From Mycobacterium stomatepiae (GTDB taxonomy: Bacteria > Actinomycetota > Actinomycetes > Mycobacteriales > Mycobacteriaceae), in contig NZ_AP022587.1 in the NCBI RefSeq assembly GCF_010731715.1, forward strand, positions 5,394,001-5,458,000: a stretch of DNA of 64,000 bases, written 5' to 3'. The notes beneath the pieces are model-generated. The model searched no databases. It was given only the letters and a program-made list of their open reading frames with translations, and was not told where the DNA came from. A program made the translations under genes and the position numbers. This document shows positions 56,921-64,000 of the stretch, piece after piece (positions within the stretch are counted from its first letter, which is position 1; each line of letters begins with the position of its first letter).

Positions 56921-58027
56921 GTGACCTTCTCCTCTGGCACCACGTCCGCGAAGCGTCGCGTGGCTCACGTCGGCACCGGCATGACGGGCAGCGTTGCGTT
57001 GCGCGCAATCATCGACGACCCCGCACTGGATCTGACCGCGCTCAAGGTGTCCTCCCCGGCGAAGGTAGGCACGGATGCCGGCGCGTTGTGCGGTCGTCCC
57101 GATATCGGGGTCGTAGCCACCGACGACCTGGGGGTGGTCCTCGACGCCAAGCCCGATTGCATCGCCTACTGCGCGACCGCCGTCCGACGAGAACACGAGG
57201 TCATCGCCGACATCGTCGCCTACCTGGAAGCCGGCATGAACGTCGTCACCATCTCCGCCATCCCCATGGTGTATCCGAAGGCGGCACCGGCTAATTGGCG
57301 CGAGCCGATTGAAAATGCCGCGCTCAAAGGCAACTCGACCTTCTACGCCGCCGGATGCGAACCCGGCTTCGTCAGCCTGAACCTGCCCACTGCCCTGCTG
57401 GCGGGTGCCGGGGTGATCGACACCTACCGCATGGACGAATACGCCCTCGACCTCGACCTGGCCTACCCGATCTGGGAAGTGCTGCACGAGTCGATGGGAT
57501 TCGGAAAAGCCAACGGCCACATCCCGATTCGCATCGCTGTCGGCAAGGTGAACAACGACTGGGAACCCGTCGTGCGCTATATCGCCGACACACTGGGTGT
57601 TGATACCGAGCGGGTAGCGCTGGACTGGGAGACGATCCTGGCCCCGGACGACCTCGACACCGCACTCGGGGTGATCCCGAAGGATACGATTTGCGGCCAC
57701 CGCTGGCAACTCGCCGCCATTCAGAACGAGCGCCCCGTGGTCTCGGTTCAGTACTTCGCCGCGGTGACCTCCACGCCGTGGCCCGACTCTTGGCCCCGCC
57801 CAGCACAACCCGGCCAGGGAGGCATGGCGTTTCGCATCAAAGGAAACCCGAATATGAACCTCGACCTACGTCTGGACCCCGCACCAGGCGACTCCACCAA
57901 CCCCGGCGTCGCCGCGACGGCGATGGCGGCGATCAACGCCATTCCCGCAGTCATTGACGCCGCGCCCGGACTGCTTGACATGCCACTGGCCGGCCCGTCG
58001 ATCGTTACCCGTCAGATCCGGCGCTGA
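56921..58027 (+). CDS. DapB-like NAD(P)-binding dehydrogenase
   Basis: 368 residues. N-terminal Rossmann domain KRRVAHVGTGMTGSVALRAI with GxGxxG, PDCIAYCATAVRREHEV, NVVTISAIPMVYP; the C-terminal part resembles the 2,4-diaminopentanoate dehydrogenase / dihydrodipicolinate reductase-like family of actinobacteria, commonly found beside P450 and SDR genes. A P450 remnant follows directly. Probably oxidises or reduces a hydrophobic catabolic intermediate, not lysine precursors (inference). Confidence 0.75.
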   Translation: MTFSSGTTSAKRRVAHVGTGMTGSVALRAIIDDPALDLTALKVSSPAKVGTDAGALCGRPDIGVVATDDLGVVLDAKPDCIAYCATAVRREHEVIADIVAYLEAGMNVVTISAIPMVYPKAAPANWREPIENAALKGNSTFYAAGCEPGFVSLNLPTALLAGAGVIDTYRMDEYALDLDLAYPIWEVLHESMGFGKANGHIPIRIAVGKVNNDWEPVVRYIADTLGVDTERVALDWETILAPDDLDTALGVIPKDTICGHRWQLAAIQNERPVVSVQYFAAVTSTPWPDSWPRPAQPGQGGMAFRIKGNPNMNLDLRLDPAPGDSTNPGVAATAMAAINAIPAVIDAAPGLLDMPLAGPSIVTRQIRR

Positions 58028-58031
58028 CACG

Positions 58032-58097
58032 ATGAACCAGAAAATCGTTGACCTATATTACGACCCGTTTGACTTCGCGATCGACGACGATCCATGA
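58032..58097 (+). pseudogene. Cytochrome P450 reduced to its first 21 codons
   Basis: The ATG at 58032 opens a 21-codon frame containing VDLYYDPFDFAIDDDP and then TGA. This peptide is the typical beginning of actinobacterial P450s, in which YPVW-type sequence should follow the DDDP. Instead the DNA passes straight into the tetR gene, whose ATG overlaps the TGA. It follows the DapB-like gene by four bases, the expected place for a P450 in such an operon, so a large deletion is the simplest reading. Confidence 0.55.
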
Positions 58098-58747
58098 GGG
58101 GAGAGGTGAGGGTGCAGGCTAGGAAGCCGCAGCGACAATCAGTCCGACGAGCGCGAGGCTCCCTGACTGAAGATGCGATCGTCGAGACAGCCTTCGCGAT
58201 AGCAGCGGAGTCCTCAATCGAGGAGCTCAGCATTCCGCTGGTCGCCAAATCGCTGGGCGTCGGCGTAACGAGCATCTACTGGCATGTACGCAATAGATCA
58301 GAGCTTCTCGATGCCATGACCGACCGCGCGTTGCGCCGCAGCGGATTGCCGGCGTTCACCGAGTCGGACGATTGGCGCGAATCGTTGAAGGCGCACGCGC
58401 GCGGCGTGCGCCGGACCTTCCTCAGCGATCCGGTGTTGACGGACCTGATCCTCATTCGAGGCGCACTGAGTCCGCTGGCACGACGGCTCGGCGAGCAGGA
58501 GACGCAGAAAGCGATCGCCAACATGATCGATTGCGGTCTCGACGAGCAGACAGCCCACGACACGTACTCCGCGGTGTCGGAACTCGTTCGAGGGTCAATA
58601 CTGCTCGCGAGATTGGTACAAAAGCACAACGCAGTACAGCGGACGGAGTCCGCCGACGAGGGCGGATTCACCAGTGCCCCGGTACCGCCCGACGATCGAG
58701 CATTCGAACTTCTTCTGACGTCCGTGCTCGCCAGCGTTGCGCCCTGA
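58094..58747 (+). CDS. TetR-family transcriptional regulator
   Basis: 217 residues as drawn. HTH: LTEDAIVETAFAIAAESSIEELSIPLVAKSLGVGVTSIYWHVRNRSELLDAM. The C-terminal ligand domain is of the TetR_C type. GGGGAGAG at 58098-58105 lies inside the drawn N-terminus, so the true start is more likely GTG 58112 or 58106. Probably controls the adjacent dehydrogenase operon. Confidence 0.82.
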   Translation: MRGEVRVQARKPQRQSVRRARGSLTEDAIVETAFAIAAESSIEELSIPLVAKSLGVGVTSIYWHVRNRSELLDAMTDRALRRSGLPAFTESDDWRESLKAHARGVRRTFLSDPVLTDLILIRGALSPLARRLGEQETQKAIANMIDCGLDEQTAHDTYSAVSELVRGSILLARLVQKHNAVQRTESADEGGFTSAPVPPDDRAFELLLTSVLASVAP

Positions 58748-58928
58748 CTTCGTCGATTCAGCCCACTACGTTCTAGTGTCGGATGTCGGATTTCTCAGCG
58801 GGCGAAATGAAATTATTTGTGCGACAACCGGTCCCAATCTGATCACCTGAAGACGTCGCCGCTGCGTTGGGCGGACGTCGTGGTTGCGCGATGCGCTCAA
58901 TCGCAGCGGTATTCGTCTGCCGAACAAG

Positions 58929-59708
58929 TCAGCCTCTGCGGGCGACGTCTTGGCTCAGGATCTGGGGCCAGGTCTCGACATCGGCCGGGACGTGCGCCAC
59001 GGTGAGCGTTGACCGCGGCATCAGTGTCGCAAGCGATTCCGCCGTCGACATCGGATGCGCCGGGTCGCCGACCCAGGCCAGAATCGTCGTCGGCACATCG
59101 ATTCGTGCGACCGCTTCGCGAGCGGGCAGGTTGCTGAGAGCAGCGCCTCGAAACAGTGACGGCAGCAGCGCATCGGCCACATCCGGAACTGTTTCGGGCG
59201 CGCCGACCGTGGCTGGCGGCGGAGTCGCCCCACGCGCCGACGCGATGAATGCCCCGACTCCCTCGGTTTCGATAAATTCGGCCGCAGCCCGGTAGATCGC
59301 CGCCTGCGCGGGCCGGGTCTCCCACGCGGTGGCCGGGACCATGAGCGTGAGGCTGGCGAAGCGGTCCGGCTCGCGGGCAGCCGCGTGCAGCAGCGTGCCG
59401 GTACCCATGGACGGGCCGACTCCGTGCACCCGTTCGCCGGGAAACCATTTGTCGAGCAGCCGCAGAAGATCCTCGGCAAGGCTTTCCCATCGGTAATCCT
59501 CGTCGACCTTGCGCCCAGTCGACTTGCCATGGCCGCGCGCGTCATACCGCAGCAATCGGGTCCCGCTGAGGCCCCTGCCGAGGTCGAGATTGAGTACCCG
59601 GTCACGCGCGCGGCTGGAGGTAAGCCCGTGCAGTTGAACAACCGGATGACCACCCTCGTCACTCAGTTCAACCGCAAGCTCTGCCCCAGGAACCACGAAA
59701 GTGGACAT
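58929..59708 (-). CDS. Alpha/beta hydrolase
   Basis: 259 residues from ATG 59708 (MSTFVVPGAELAVEL). HGLTSSRARD is the oxyanion segment; RLLRYDARGHGKS; nucleophile Ser in GVGPSMGTGTLL; catalytic Asp in WVGDPAHP; a His is expected in the VAHVPADVE tail. No signal peptide. Resembles 3-oxoadipate enol-lactonase-type hydrolases. Divergent from the following acyltransferase gene. Confidence 0.8.
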   Translation of the reverse strand: MSTFVVPGAELAVELSDEGGHPVVQLHGLTSSRARDRVLNLDLGRGLSGTRLLRYDARGHGKSTGRKVDEDYRWESLAEDLLRLLDKWFPGERVHGVGPSMGTGTLLHAAAREPDRFASLTLMVPATAWETRPAQAAIYRAAAEFIETEGVGAFIASARGATPPPATVGAPETVPDVADALLPSLFRGAALSNLPAREAVARIDVPTTILAWVGDPAHPMSTAESLATLMPRSTLTVAHVPADVETWPQILSQDVARRG

Positions 59709-59788
59709 CACCCAACTCTTTTCACGACCCGACGGCTCGCCCCGCGCTGACCGAGCATTCAGGCTATCCGGGGCGTTAGGGTACCGCC

Positions 59789-61555
59789 ATGCGGCTGACC
59801 AACGTGGCGCACCTGCGGCTACCCTTCGGACGACTCTGGGGCTACGACGTGTCGGTGTCTGACCTCGGGCGGCAGCTCCCGGTGTCTTTTGACCAGCGCA
59901 TACACGTTGGTGCGGGCCCACGGCCCGGTTCCTGGATGGCTCTGTCCATTCGGTTGCCGGCGGGGGTCAGCCGCCAATCGTTGGCCGATGCGTGGCTGGC
60001 GGTGATCGCCCGTCACGGCACGCTACGAACGGCATTCACACCCGGGCCGGACGGCGACCCGCAGCTGCATGAGATCGATATTCACCCGGACAGGTGGGTC
60101 GAGCATGAGATCACTCCAGGCCAGGCGGTCAACGACGCACTGCGAGTAGTTCTCAATGCGGCGTGCTCGCCCTACGCGCGGCCCTCGCATCGGCTGTGTG
60201 TGTTGGAGACTGCCGCCGGATTGACGGTGGTGATCGCCGCCGACCACGCCCACGTGGACATGTGGTCGATGCTGGTGATTGCCCGGGACCTGTTGTCGGT
60301 GCTCGCTGACGCGCGCATCGGTCGTACGCCGTCGCTGCCGCCGCCGCCGGCATTTGTCCTGCACACGCAAGCGCTGTTGGACCGTCCCGCGGCACCGGAC
60401 CATGTGCGCGCGCGATGGGTACAAATCATCAGCGACAGCGGTGGGGTCATGCCACGGTTTCCGCTGCCGTTGGACGAATTCGGGCCGCATCCGGAACGCG
60501 TTGAAGTGCGTGACGTGTTCGACGTCGATGACGGCGCCGCGTTTGCCGAGCAGGCACGCGAGGACGGTGTCTCGACGCTGGCGCTTGCGGTGGTCGCCAT
60601 GACTGCGGTGACCCGCGAGTTGGCCGGGGCCCCACTGCGCGCGGTGTTCCCCGTGCACAGCCGATTTGAAGAAAAATGGCACGACTCGGTGGGCTGGTTC
60701 ATCACCAATTCGGTCTTGGAGTCGGCGGTCGCCGAGCCGTCCGCCGCGGCCGCTGCCGTCAAAGAAGCGGTGCAGCTGGGTTCCTGGCCACTGGCCGACG
60801 TACTGGCTCCGTGGGGTGGAATGCCCGTTGCGCCCGGCATGTTCGCGATTTCCTGGCTGGACCAACGGAGACTTCCGGTGCGCATCGACTCGGTCGGACT
60901 CGACGCCCAGTATGTGAGCGCGAGCGTTGACACCGACGGCGTGATGCTCTGGTTCATCCAGGACGAGGCCGGCCTACATCTGCGATGCCGCTACCCGGAT
61001 ACCGCGGAGGCACGAACCAACGTGGGGGCGTGGCTGGATCTGTTGGTGGGGCGCCTACAGGCCCTGGCGCAGTCCTCGGTTCGAGGACTGCTGCGGGTGG
61101 CCGACCGCACATTTCGTGTACAGCGCGCGACGCGCGAACACGTGCGGGTCATCGCCGAGCTGCTCTCCGACGACGAATTCGGTCAGGATCGCGAAGGCGC
61201 CGAACTCGAACGCTACGAGGCGGCCTACGACATGGTCGTTCGCAACCGATCCAACTATCTCGGAGTCGTCCTGAACGGTTCCGACATGGTCGTCGCGACT
61301 GTGCAATTGACGATCATTCCCGGCCTTTCCCGCGGCGGCGCCATCCGGCTGCAGATCGAGGGCTTACGGGTCGCCAAAGCCGAGCGTGCACAGGGTCTTG
61401 GTACTGCACTCGTCGAGTGGGCGCACAACTACGGGCGAGCACACGGGGCGCAGCTGGCGCAGGTGACCACGGACGAGGCTCGCGAACGGGCTCGGGCGTT
61501 CTATCGCCGTCTCGGGTACCACGCCGCCCACGTCGGGTTGAAATGCACCATCTGA
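59789..61555 (+). CDS. Condensation-like acyltransferase fused to a GNAT acetyltransferase
   Basis: 588 residues. About 1-430 is a condensation/PapA-type domain: the catalytic HxxxD is ADHAHVDMWS (His153, Asp157), with the first His of the usual HHxxxDG changed to Asp; later SVGWFITNSV resembles the DFGWG-containing hinge region. About 445-588 is a GNAT domain with acetyl-CoA motif A, RVAKAERAQGLGTALVEWA, and ARAFYRRLGY near the end. No carrier protein or synthetase gene is adjacent. May make an N- or O-acylated metabolite or modify a lipid; the fusion is unfamiliar to me. Confidence 0.72.
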   Translation: MRLTNVAHLRLPFGRLWGYDVSVSDLGRQLPVSFDQRIHVGAGPRPGSWMALSIRLPAGVSRQSLADAWLAVIARHGTLRTAFTPGPDGDPQLHEIDIHPDRWVEHEITPGQAVNDALRVVLNAACSPYARPSHRLCVLETAAGLTVVIAADHAHVDMWSMLVIARDLLSVLADARIGRTPSLPPPPAFVLHTQALLDRPAAPDHVRARWVQIISDSGGVMPRFPLPLDEFGPHPERVEVRDVFDVDDGAAFAEQAREDGVSTLALAVVAMTAVTRELAGAPLRAVFPVHSRFEEKWHDSVGWFITNSVLESAVAEPSAAAAAVKEAVQLGSWPLADVLAPWGGMPVAPGMFAISWLDQRRLPVRIDSVGLDAQYVSASVDTDGVMLWFIQDEAGLHLRCRYPDTAEARTNVGAWLDLLVGRLQALAQSSVRGLLRVADRTFRVQRATREHVRVIAELLSDDEFGQDREGAELERYEAAYDMVVRNRSNYLGVVLNGSDMVVATVQLTIIPGLSRGGAIRLQIEGLRVAKAERAQGLGTALVEWAHNYGRAHGAQLAQVTTDEARERARAFYRRLGYHAAHVGLKCTI

Positions 61556-61607
61556 GTCATGCGCGGTGCACGACGCCCGTCACGCGCGCGGTACCGTGCT
61601 GCGCCTG

Positions 61608-61714
61608 CGCTGCGGGCCGCTGGAGCTATCGCGAATCAGTTGGGTCATGCCGACGCGGCCACCACGCCGCGGATCTACCCAAGCCAGGACGTTTTGATTA
61701 GCCGAGCTGACTAA
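61608..61714 (+). pseudogene. C-terminal remnant of a tyrosine integrase
   Basis: The frame ending TAA at 61712-61714 reads AIANQLGHADAATTPRIY followed by 11 more codons. LGH carries the box II His and the final Tyr of PRIY is in the position of the nucleophile of phage-type tyrosine recombinases. Everything before is missing. It lies directly beside the tRNA-derived attachment site. Confidence 0.6.
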
Positions 61715-61741
61715 CGGCACACTGTCTGACCTGCAAGTTCT

Positions 61742-61757
61742 CACTGCTCCAGCAGTG
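61742..61757. repeat. 16-base palindrome at the tRNA fragment end
   Basis: CACTGCT-CC-AGCAGTG is a perfect inverted repeat that overlaps the 3' end of the tRNA fragment by two bases. It may be a terminator of the former tRNA gene or an arm of the recombination site. Confidence 0.45.
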
Positions 61758-61799
61758 CCCCGGCAGGATTCGAACCTGCGGCCTTCTGCTCCGGAGGCA
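61756..61799 (-). other. 3' half of a tRNA-Arg(CCG)-like gene, probable att site
   Basis: Read on the minus strand, the 44 bases contain the anticodon loop CTCCGGA (anticodon CCG), a variable loop, a perfect T-arm GCAGG-TTCGAAT-CCTGC and the acceptor 3' strand CGGGGCA. The other half (acceptor 5' strand, D-arm) is absent to the right. This is the typical residue left when an element integrates into a tRNA 3' end, with the intact tRNA at the far end, here outside the window on the right. Confidence 0.72.
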
Positions 61800-62030
61800 C
61801 ATAACTCCAGGTCAACCGCGTTCATTGCGGTTCGGACTGCGCACGGCTTGCAGGAGCGGGCATTCGAAAACGTTCGACGCGAATCAAGCCGGTTCGGCGC
61901 GACTTGTGACACTCATGTGACACGCTGATGTGATGCCAACGCCAGCGTGAGGTGCGGTGTTGCTCAAGGCTTTTGGACCCGGTTGCCGGGTCTCTTATCG
62001 TGCTCTGACGCAACTGACAGGAGCATGACA

Positions 62031-62253
62031 ATGACCACACCAGCACTGCACTGACAACCAAGGACGTCGCCGAGAAGGTCGGCACCGACCCGAAAACGCT
62101 GCGCGTGTTCCTACGCGCCTCCGACGACTACAAGGCGGTCGGATCGGGGTCGCGCTACTCATTCACCGCCAAGGACGTCGCCCCACTCAAGCGAAATTCA
62201 CCAAGTGGGCCGCCGAGCGCGGGACAGCTTCGTCGCCTCCGTCGGTGGCGTGA
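62031..62253 (+). pseudogene. Small phage/plasmid-type HTH-like protein, frameshifted twice
   Basis: ATG 62031 with AGGAG seven bases upstream. Corrected, it would read about 72 residues: TTPALTTKDVAEKVGTDPKT, LRVFLRASDDYKAVGSGSRY, SFTAKDVAPL, then AKFTKWAAERG. KDVAEKVGTDPKTLR looks like a MerR/HTH_17-type helix-turn-helix. A tandem CACTG duplication (62044-62053) breaks the frame early, and one lost G at about 62,190 breaks it again. Probably an excisionase- or repressor-like gene of the element. Confidence 0.55.
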
Positions 62254-62312
62254 GGCCCAGAACGGCCTCAGCGTGCATGACGAGTGCTGGTTCTCCTCGC
62301 TAAGGTCAGCAA

Positions 62313-62645
62313 ATGACGCGAAGGAAGTGGCAAGAGGACGATAACCTTGTCGCCGCGCGGTTGGTGCTGGTAGTTAACAATGGCCATCCCAATCCTCCTG
62401 TGCCAGAGGACCACCCGGAGTACATCCGGACGCGTGACGCACTGGGAATCGACAACAGCCAGCTCACTGCGCGGGTCAACATGTTCCGCTCTAACCTGCC
62501 TGGCTACGTCGGCACTATAAGCGGCAACCCAATGAACGGCGCCGATAGCGCCCTCATGCAACGGGTCCTGGGTCAAATGACCACGTCACCCGCATATGTC
62601 AGGATGTGCGGCAACGCCATTCTCGAGCGACTTGAGGAAACCTAG
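62313..62645 (+). CDS. Hypothetical protein of the integrated element
   Basis: 110 residues starting MTRRKWQEDDNLVAARLVLV. Acidic and basic residues are mixed; there is no signal peptide or membrane helix. I recognise no family. PEYIRTRDALGIDNSQLTARVNMFRS could be a helical DNA- or RNA-binding segment. AAGG is a weak ribosome site. It lies between two remnants of the HTH-like gene, ahead of the TIR gene. Confidence 0.5.
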   Translation: MTRRKWQEDDNLVAARLVLVVNNGHPNPPVPEDHPEYIRTRDALGIDNSQLTARVNMFRSNLPGYVGTISGNPMNGADSALMQRVLGQMTTSPAYVRMCGNAILERLEET

Positions 62646-62650
62646 GCCTG

Positions 62651-62731
62651 TTCATCGCAAAGGACGTGCCGACGCTCAAGACGCGATTCGCGAAATGGAA
62701 GGGCGAGCCGCAAGCTGCAAGGAACTTCTAG
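62651..62731 (+). pseudogene. C-terminal remnant of a second HTH-like small protein
   Basis: The frame reads FIAKDVPTLKTRFAKWKGEP and seven further codons to TAG at 62729-62731. It parallels FTAKDVAPLKAKFTKWAAER in the remnant at 62,031. No N-terminal half is present. Evidently a decayed duplicate. Confidence 0.5.
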
Positions 62732-62812
62732 TAAGTCGAACATCTGTTCAACTACGCTTGACTGGTGGACTGGCGACAGTAACCAACCTCCGCGCGAACG
62801 TAGGAGTAGCGC

Positions 62813-63943
62813 ATGGCCGAGGAAGTCAGCGAAGAGCCCGCGTACAAGTACGACATCGCGGTGTCGTTCGCCGGAGAACAGCGTGACTTCGTCGAAGACG
62901 TAGTGCGTGGACTGAATCTACCCAAAGGTCGCGTCTTCTACGACGCCGACTACAAAGGGACGCTTTGGGGTGAAGAGTTGACCGAGGTCTTCACCAACCT
63001 GTACCGCGATGAGGCCCGATACGTCGTCATGTTCATCTCACGCGAGTACGCAGAGAAAGAGTGGTGCATCCTTGAGCGTCGCGCTGCACTGCGCCGACGC
63101 ATGATGACTAAAGGCGCATACATCCTCCCCGTGCGACTCGACGCGACGAAGCTCGATGAAGTCGAAGGGTTGCTGGGCACGATCGCCGACCTCGACGGCA
63201 GGCGTGAAGGGGTCGCCGGGGTAATCGCTGCGCTGCACCAGAAGCTGGAAATAGTGATGGCTGACGCTCCGCAGTCCGACGACAAAGCCGACGACGAGCC
63301 CAAGTTCGCCAAAGTGCAGATGACGCAGGACGGTCTAGTCGCCCTGCTGCAGGAGCGCCCGCATTCGTGGCAGTGGGCCGCCTTTGCCTCTGTGCTCGTT
63401 CAGCGCCGCAAGGCTATGGAAACTGCGATGCGAGACCATCGCCTTGGGTTCGCGCCTTCGACCGGTCAGCGGATTGATAACTTCCAAGCACTCAAAACGC
63501 TGGTTAGCAACACCGTCTACGACATCGAACAGGTCGGGGCGCAAATCAATGGATTCCTCTTGACAGACGCGTTTACTTCGGTGTTCGACAGCCTGGGTGA
63601 CGAGACGGCAGATGCCGACGGAATCGTGCACGCAGCAACCAGATTGATGGACTACTACGACAGGTATCTCCAACTGGCACAACGTGTCCGAGGCGCGGCA
63701 GCACCATCGAAGTACCGCAGCGTTCTCGACACGTGCGCGCGATTCGCGGATGAACCGCTATCCGGCATGGAGGACTTCATCAGGGATTACATTGCCGTCG
63801 TCGCGGCACTACCCGAACGTCTCATCGCCGCAAAGGGGGAAGACATCCAACAGCCTGTGCAAGTACGCATCCACGTTGACGATGAGCTCCTCGACGAATT
63901 GCTCCGCCAATTGAAGGACATTGCACAAGACGAGGATGGCTAA
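62813..63943 (+). CDS. TIR-domain protein with a unique C-terminal domain
   Basis: 376 residues; ATG 62813 has TAGGAG upstream. TIR domain at about 11-150: YDIAVSFAGEQRDFVEDVV, VFYDADYKGTLWGEELTEVF, YVVMFISREYAEKEWCILERRAAL and AYILPVRLD. Glu88 in WCILE is at the catalytic position of TIR NAD-consuming enzymes. The remaining ~220 residues are mostly helical and not recognised. Bacterial TIR proteins often act in anti-phage defence by depleting NAD or making signalling nucleotides. It lies in the presumed tRNA-integrated element. No partner gene such as a ThsA is visible before the window ends at 64,000; 63,944-64,000 holds nothing recognisable. Confidence 0.82.
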   Translation: MAEEVSEEPAYKYDIAVSFAGEQRDFVEDVVRGLNLPKGRVFYDADYKGTLWGEELTEVFTNLYRDEARYVVMFISREYAEKEWCILERRAALRRRMMTKGAYILPVRLDATKLDEVEGLLGTIADLDGRREGVAGVIAALHQKLEIVMADAPQSDDKADDEPKFAKVQMTQDGLVALLQERPHSWQWAAFASVLVQRRKAMETAMRDHRLGFAPSTGQRIDNFQALKTLVSNTVYDIEQVGAQINGFLLTDAFTSVFDSLGDETADADGIVHAATRLMDYYDRYLQLAQRVRGAAAPSKYRSVLDTCARFADEPLSGMEDFIRDYIAVVAALPERLIAAKGEDIQQPVQVRIHVDDELLDELLRQLKDIAQDEDG

Positions 63944-64000
63944 GTCCCATCAAGATCGAATCGTTTGTTGCTAAAGGCCTCGAAAGTACCTCGCCACCGG

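Noticed and set aside
61756..61799. Functional tRNA-Arg gene
   Set aside because: Only the anticodon loop, T-arm and 3' acceptor strand are present; no matching 5' acceptor strand or D-arm lies to the right.
1..64000. CRISPR array or rRNA genes
   Set aside because: No regularly spaced repeats and no rRNA-like stretch were seen in reading through the window.

Overview
The window is high-GC actinobacterial DNA and almost certainly comes from a slow-growing, non-tuberculosis Mycobacterium. Positions 1-43,000 follow, gene for gene, the Rv1265-Rv1287 stretch of M. tuberculosis as I remember it: Rv1265-like, pknH, embR, lprA, the Rv1272c/Rv1273c ABC pair, lprB-lprC, a SixA-type phosphatase, an SbcD/SbcC-like pair, a GMC oxidoreductase, oppABCD, a beta-carbonic anhydrase, cysD-cysNC and an Rrf2 regulator. 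Product assignments rest on family motifs and remembered M. tuberculosis proteins; no database search was run.

Three blocks interrupt that backbone. (i) 2.7-7.0 kb: an ABC exporter with two FHA domains sits between two PknH-type kinases. Their kinase domains and 5' leaders are nearly identical but their extracellular sensors differ. (ii) 17.2-18.5 kb: a DUF222/HNH (REP13E12-type) gene. (iii) 31.0-38.5 kb: an ArsR regulator plus a six-gene hyc-like complex equivalent to Rv0081-Rv0087, placed between oppB and the carbonic anhydrase. Its large subunit lacks the nickel-binding cysteines, so it looks like a hydrogenase-related respiratory complex rather than a true hydrogenase.

From 43 to 61.5 kb the content is accessory: glyoxalase-like proteins, an F420-type oxidoreductase, a TrkA-linked potassium channel, Nudix and FMN-binding proteins, several small secreted proteins (two more DUF732), two TetR regulators, SDR enzymes, alpha/beta hydrolases, a DapB-like dehydrogenase, and a fusion of a condensation-like domain with a GNAT domain. 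This part carries scars: an AraC/SDR chimera, a 45-base IS3-type transposase remnant, and a cytochrome P450 reduced to its first 21 codons.

At 61.6-61.8 kb an integrase C-terminal remnant and an isolated 3' half of a tRNA-Arg(CCG)-like gene mark an attachment site. Beyond it, to the window end, lies what looks like an integrated element carrying broken small HTH-like genes, an unknown gene and a TIR-domain protein that is a candidate anti-phage effector.

Many otherwise conserved genes carry single-base indels (ABC exporter, embR, DUF222/HNH, Rv0083-like, K+ channel, SnoaL-like, SDR) or an in-frame stop (hycE). Most indels lie in short homopolymers. Either the assembly has residual indel errors or the genome is decaying; raw reads are needed to decide.
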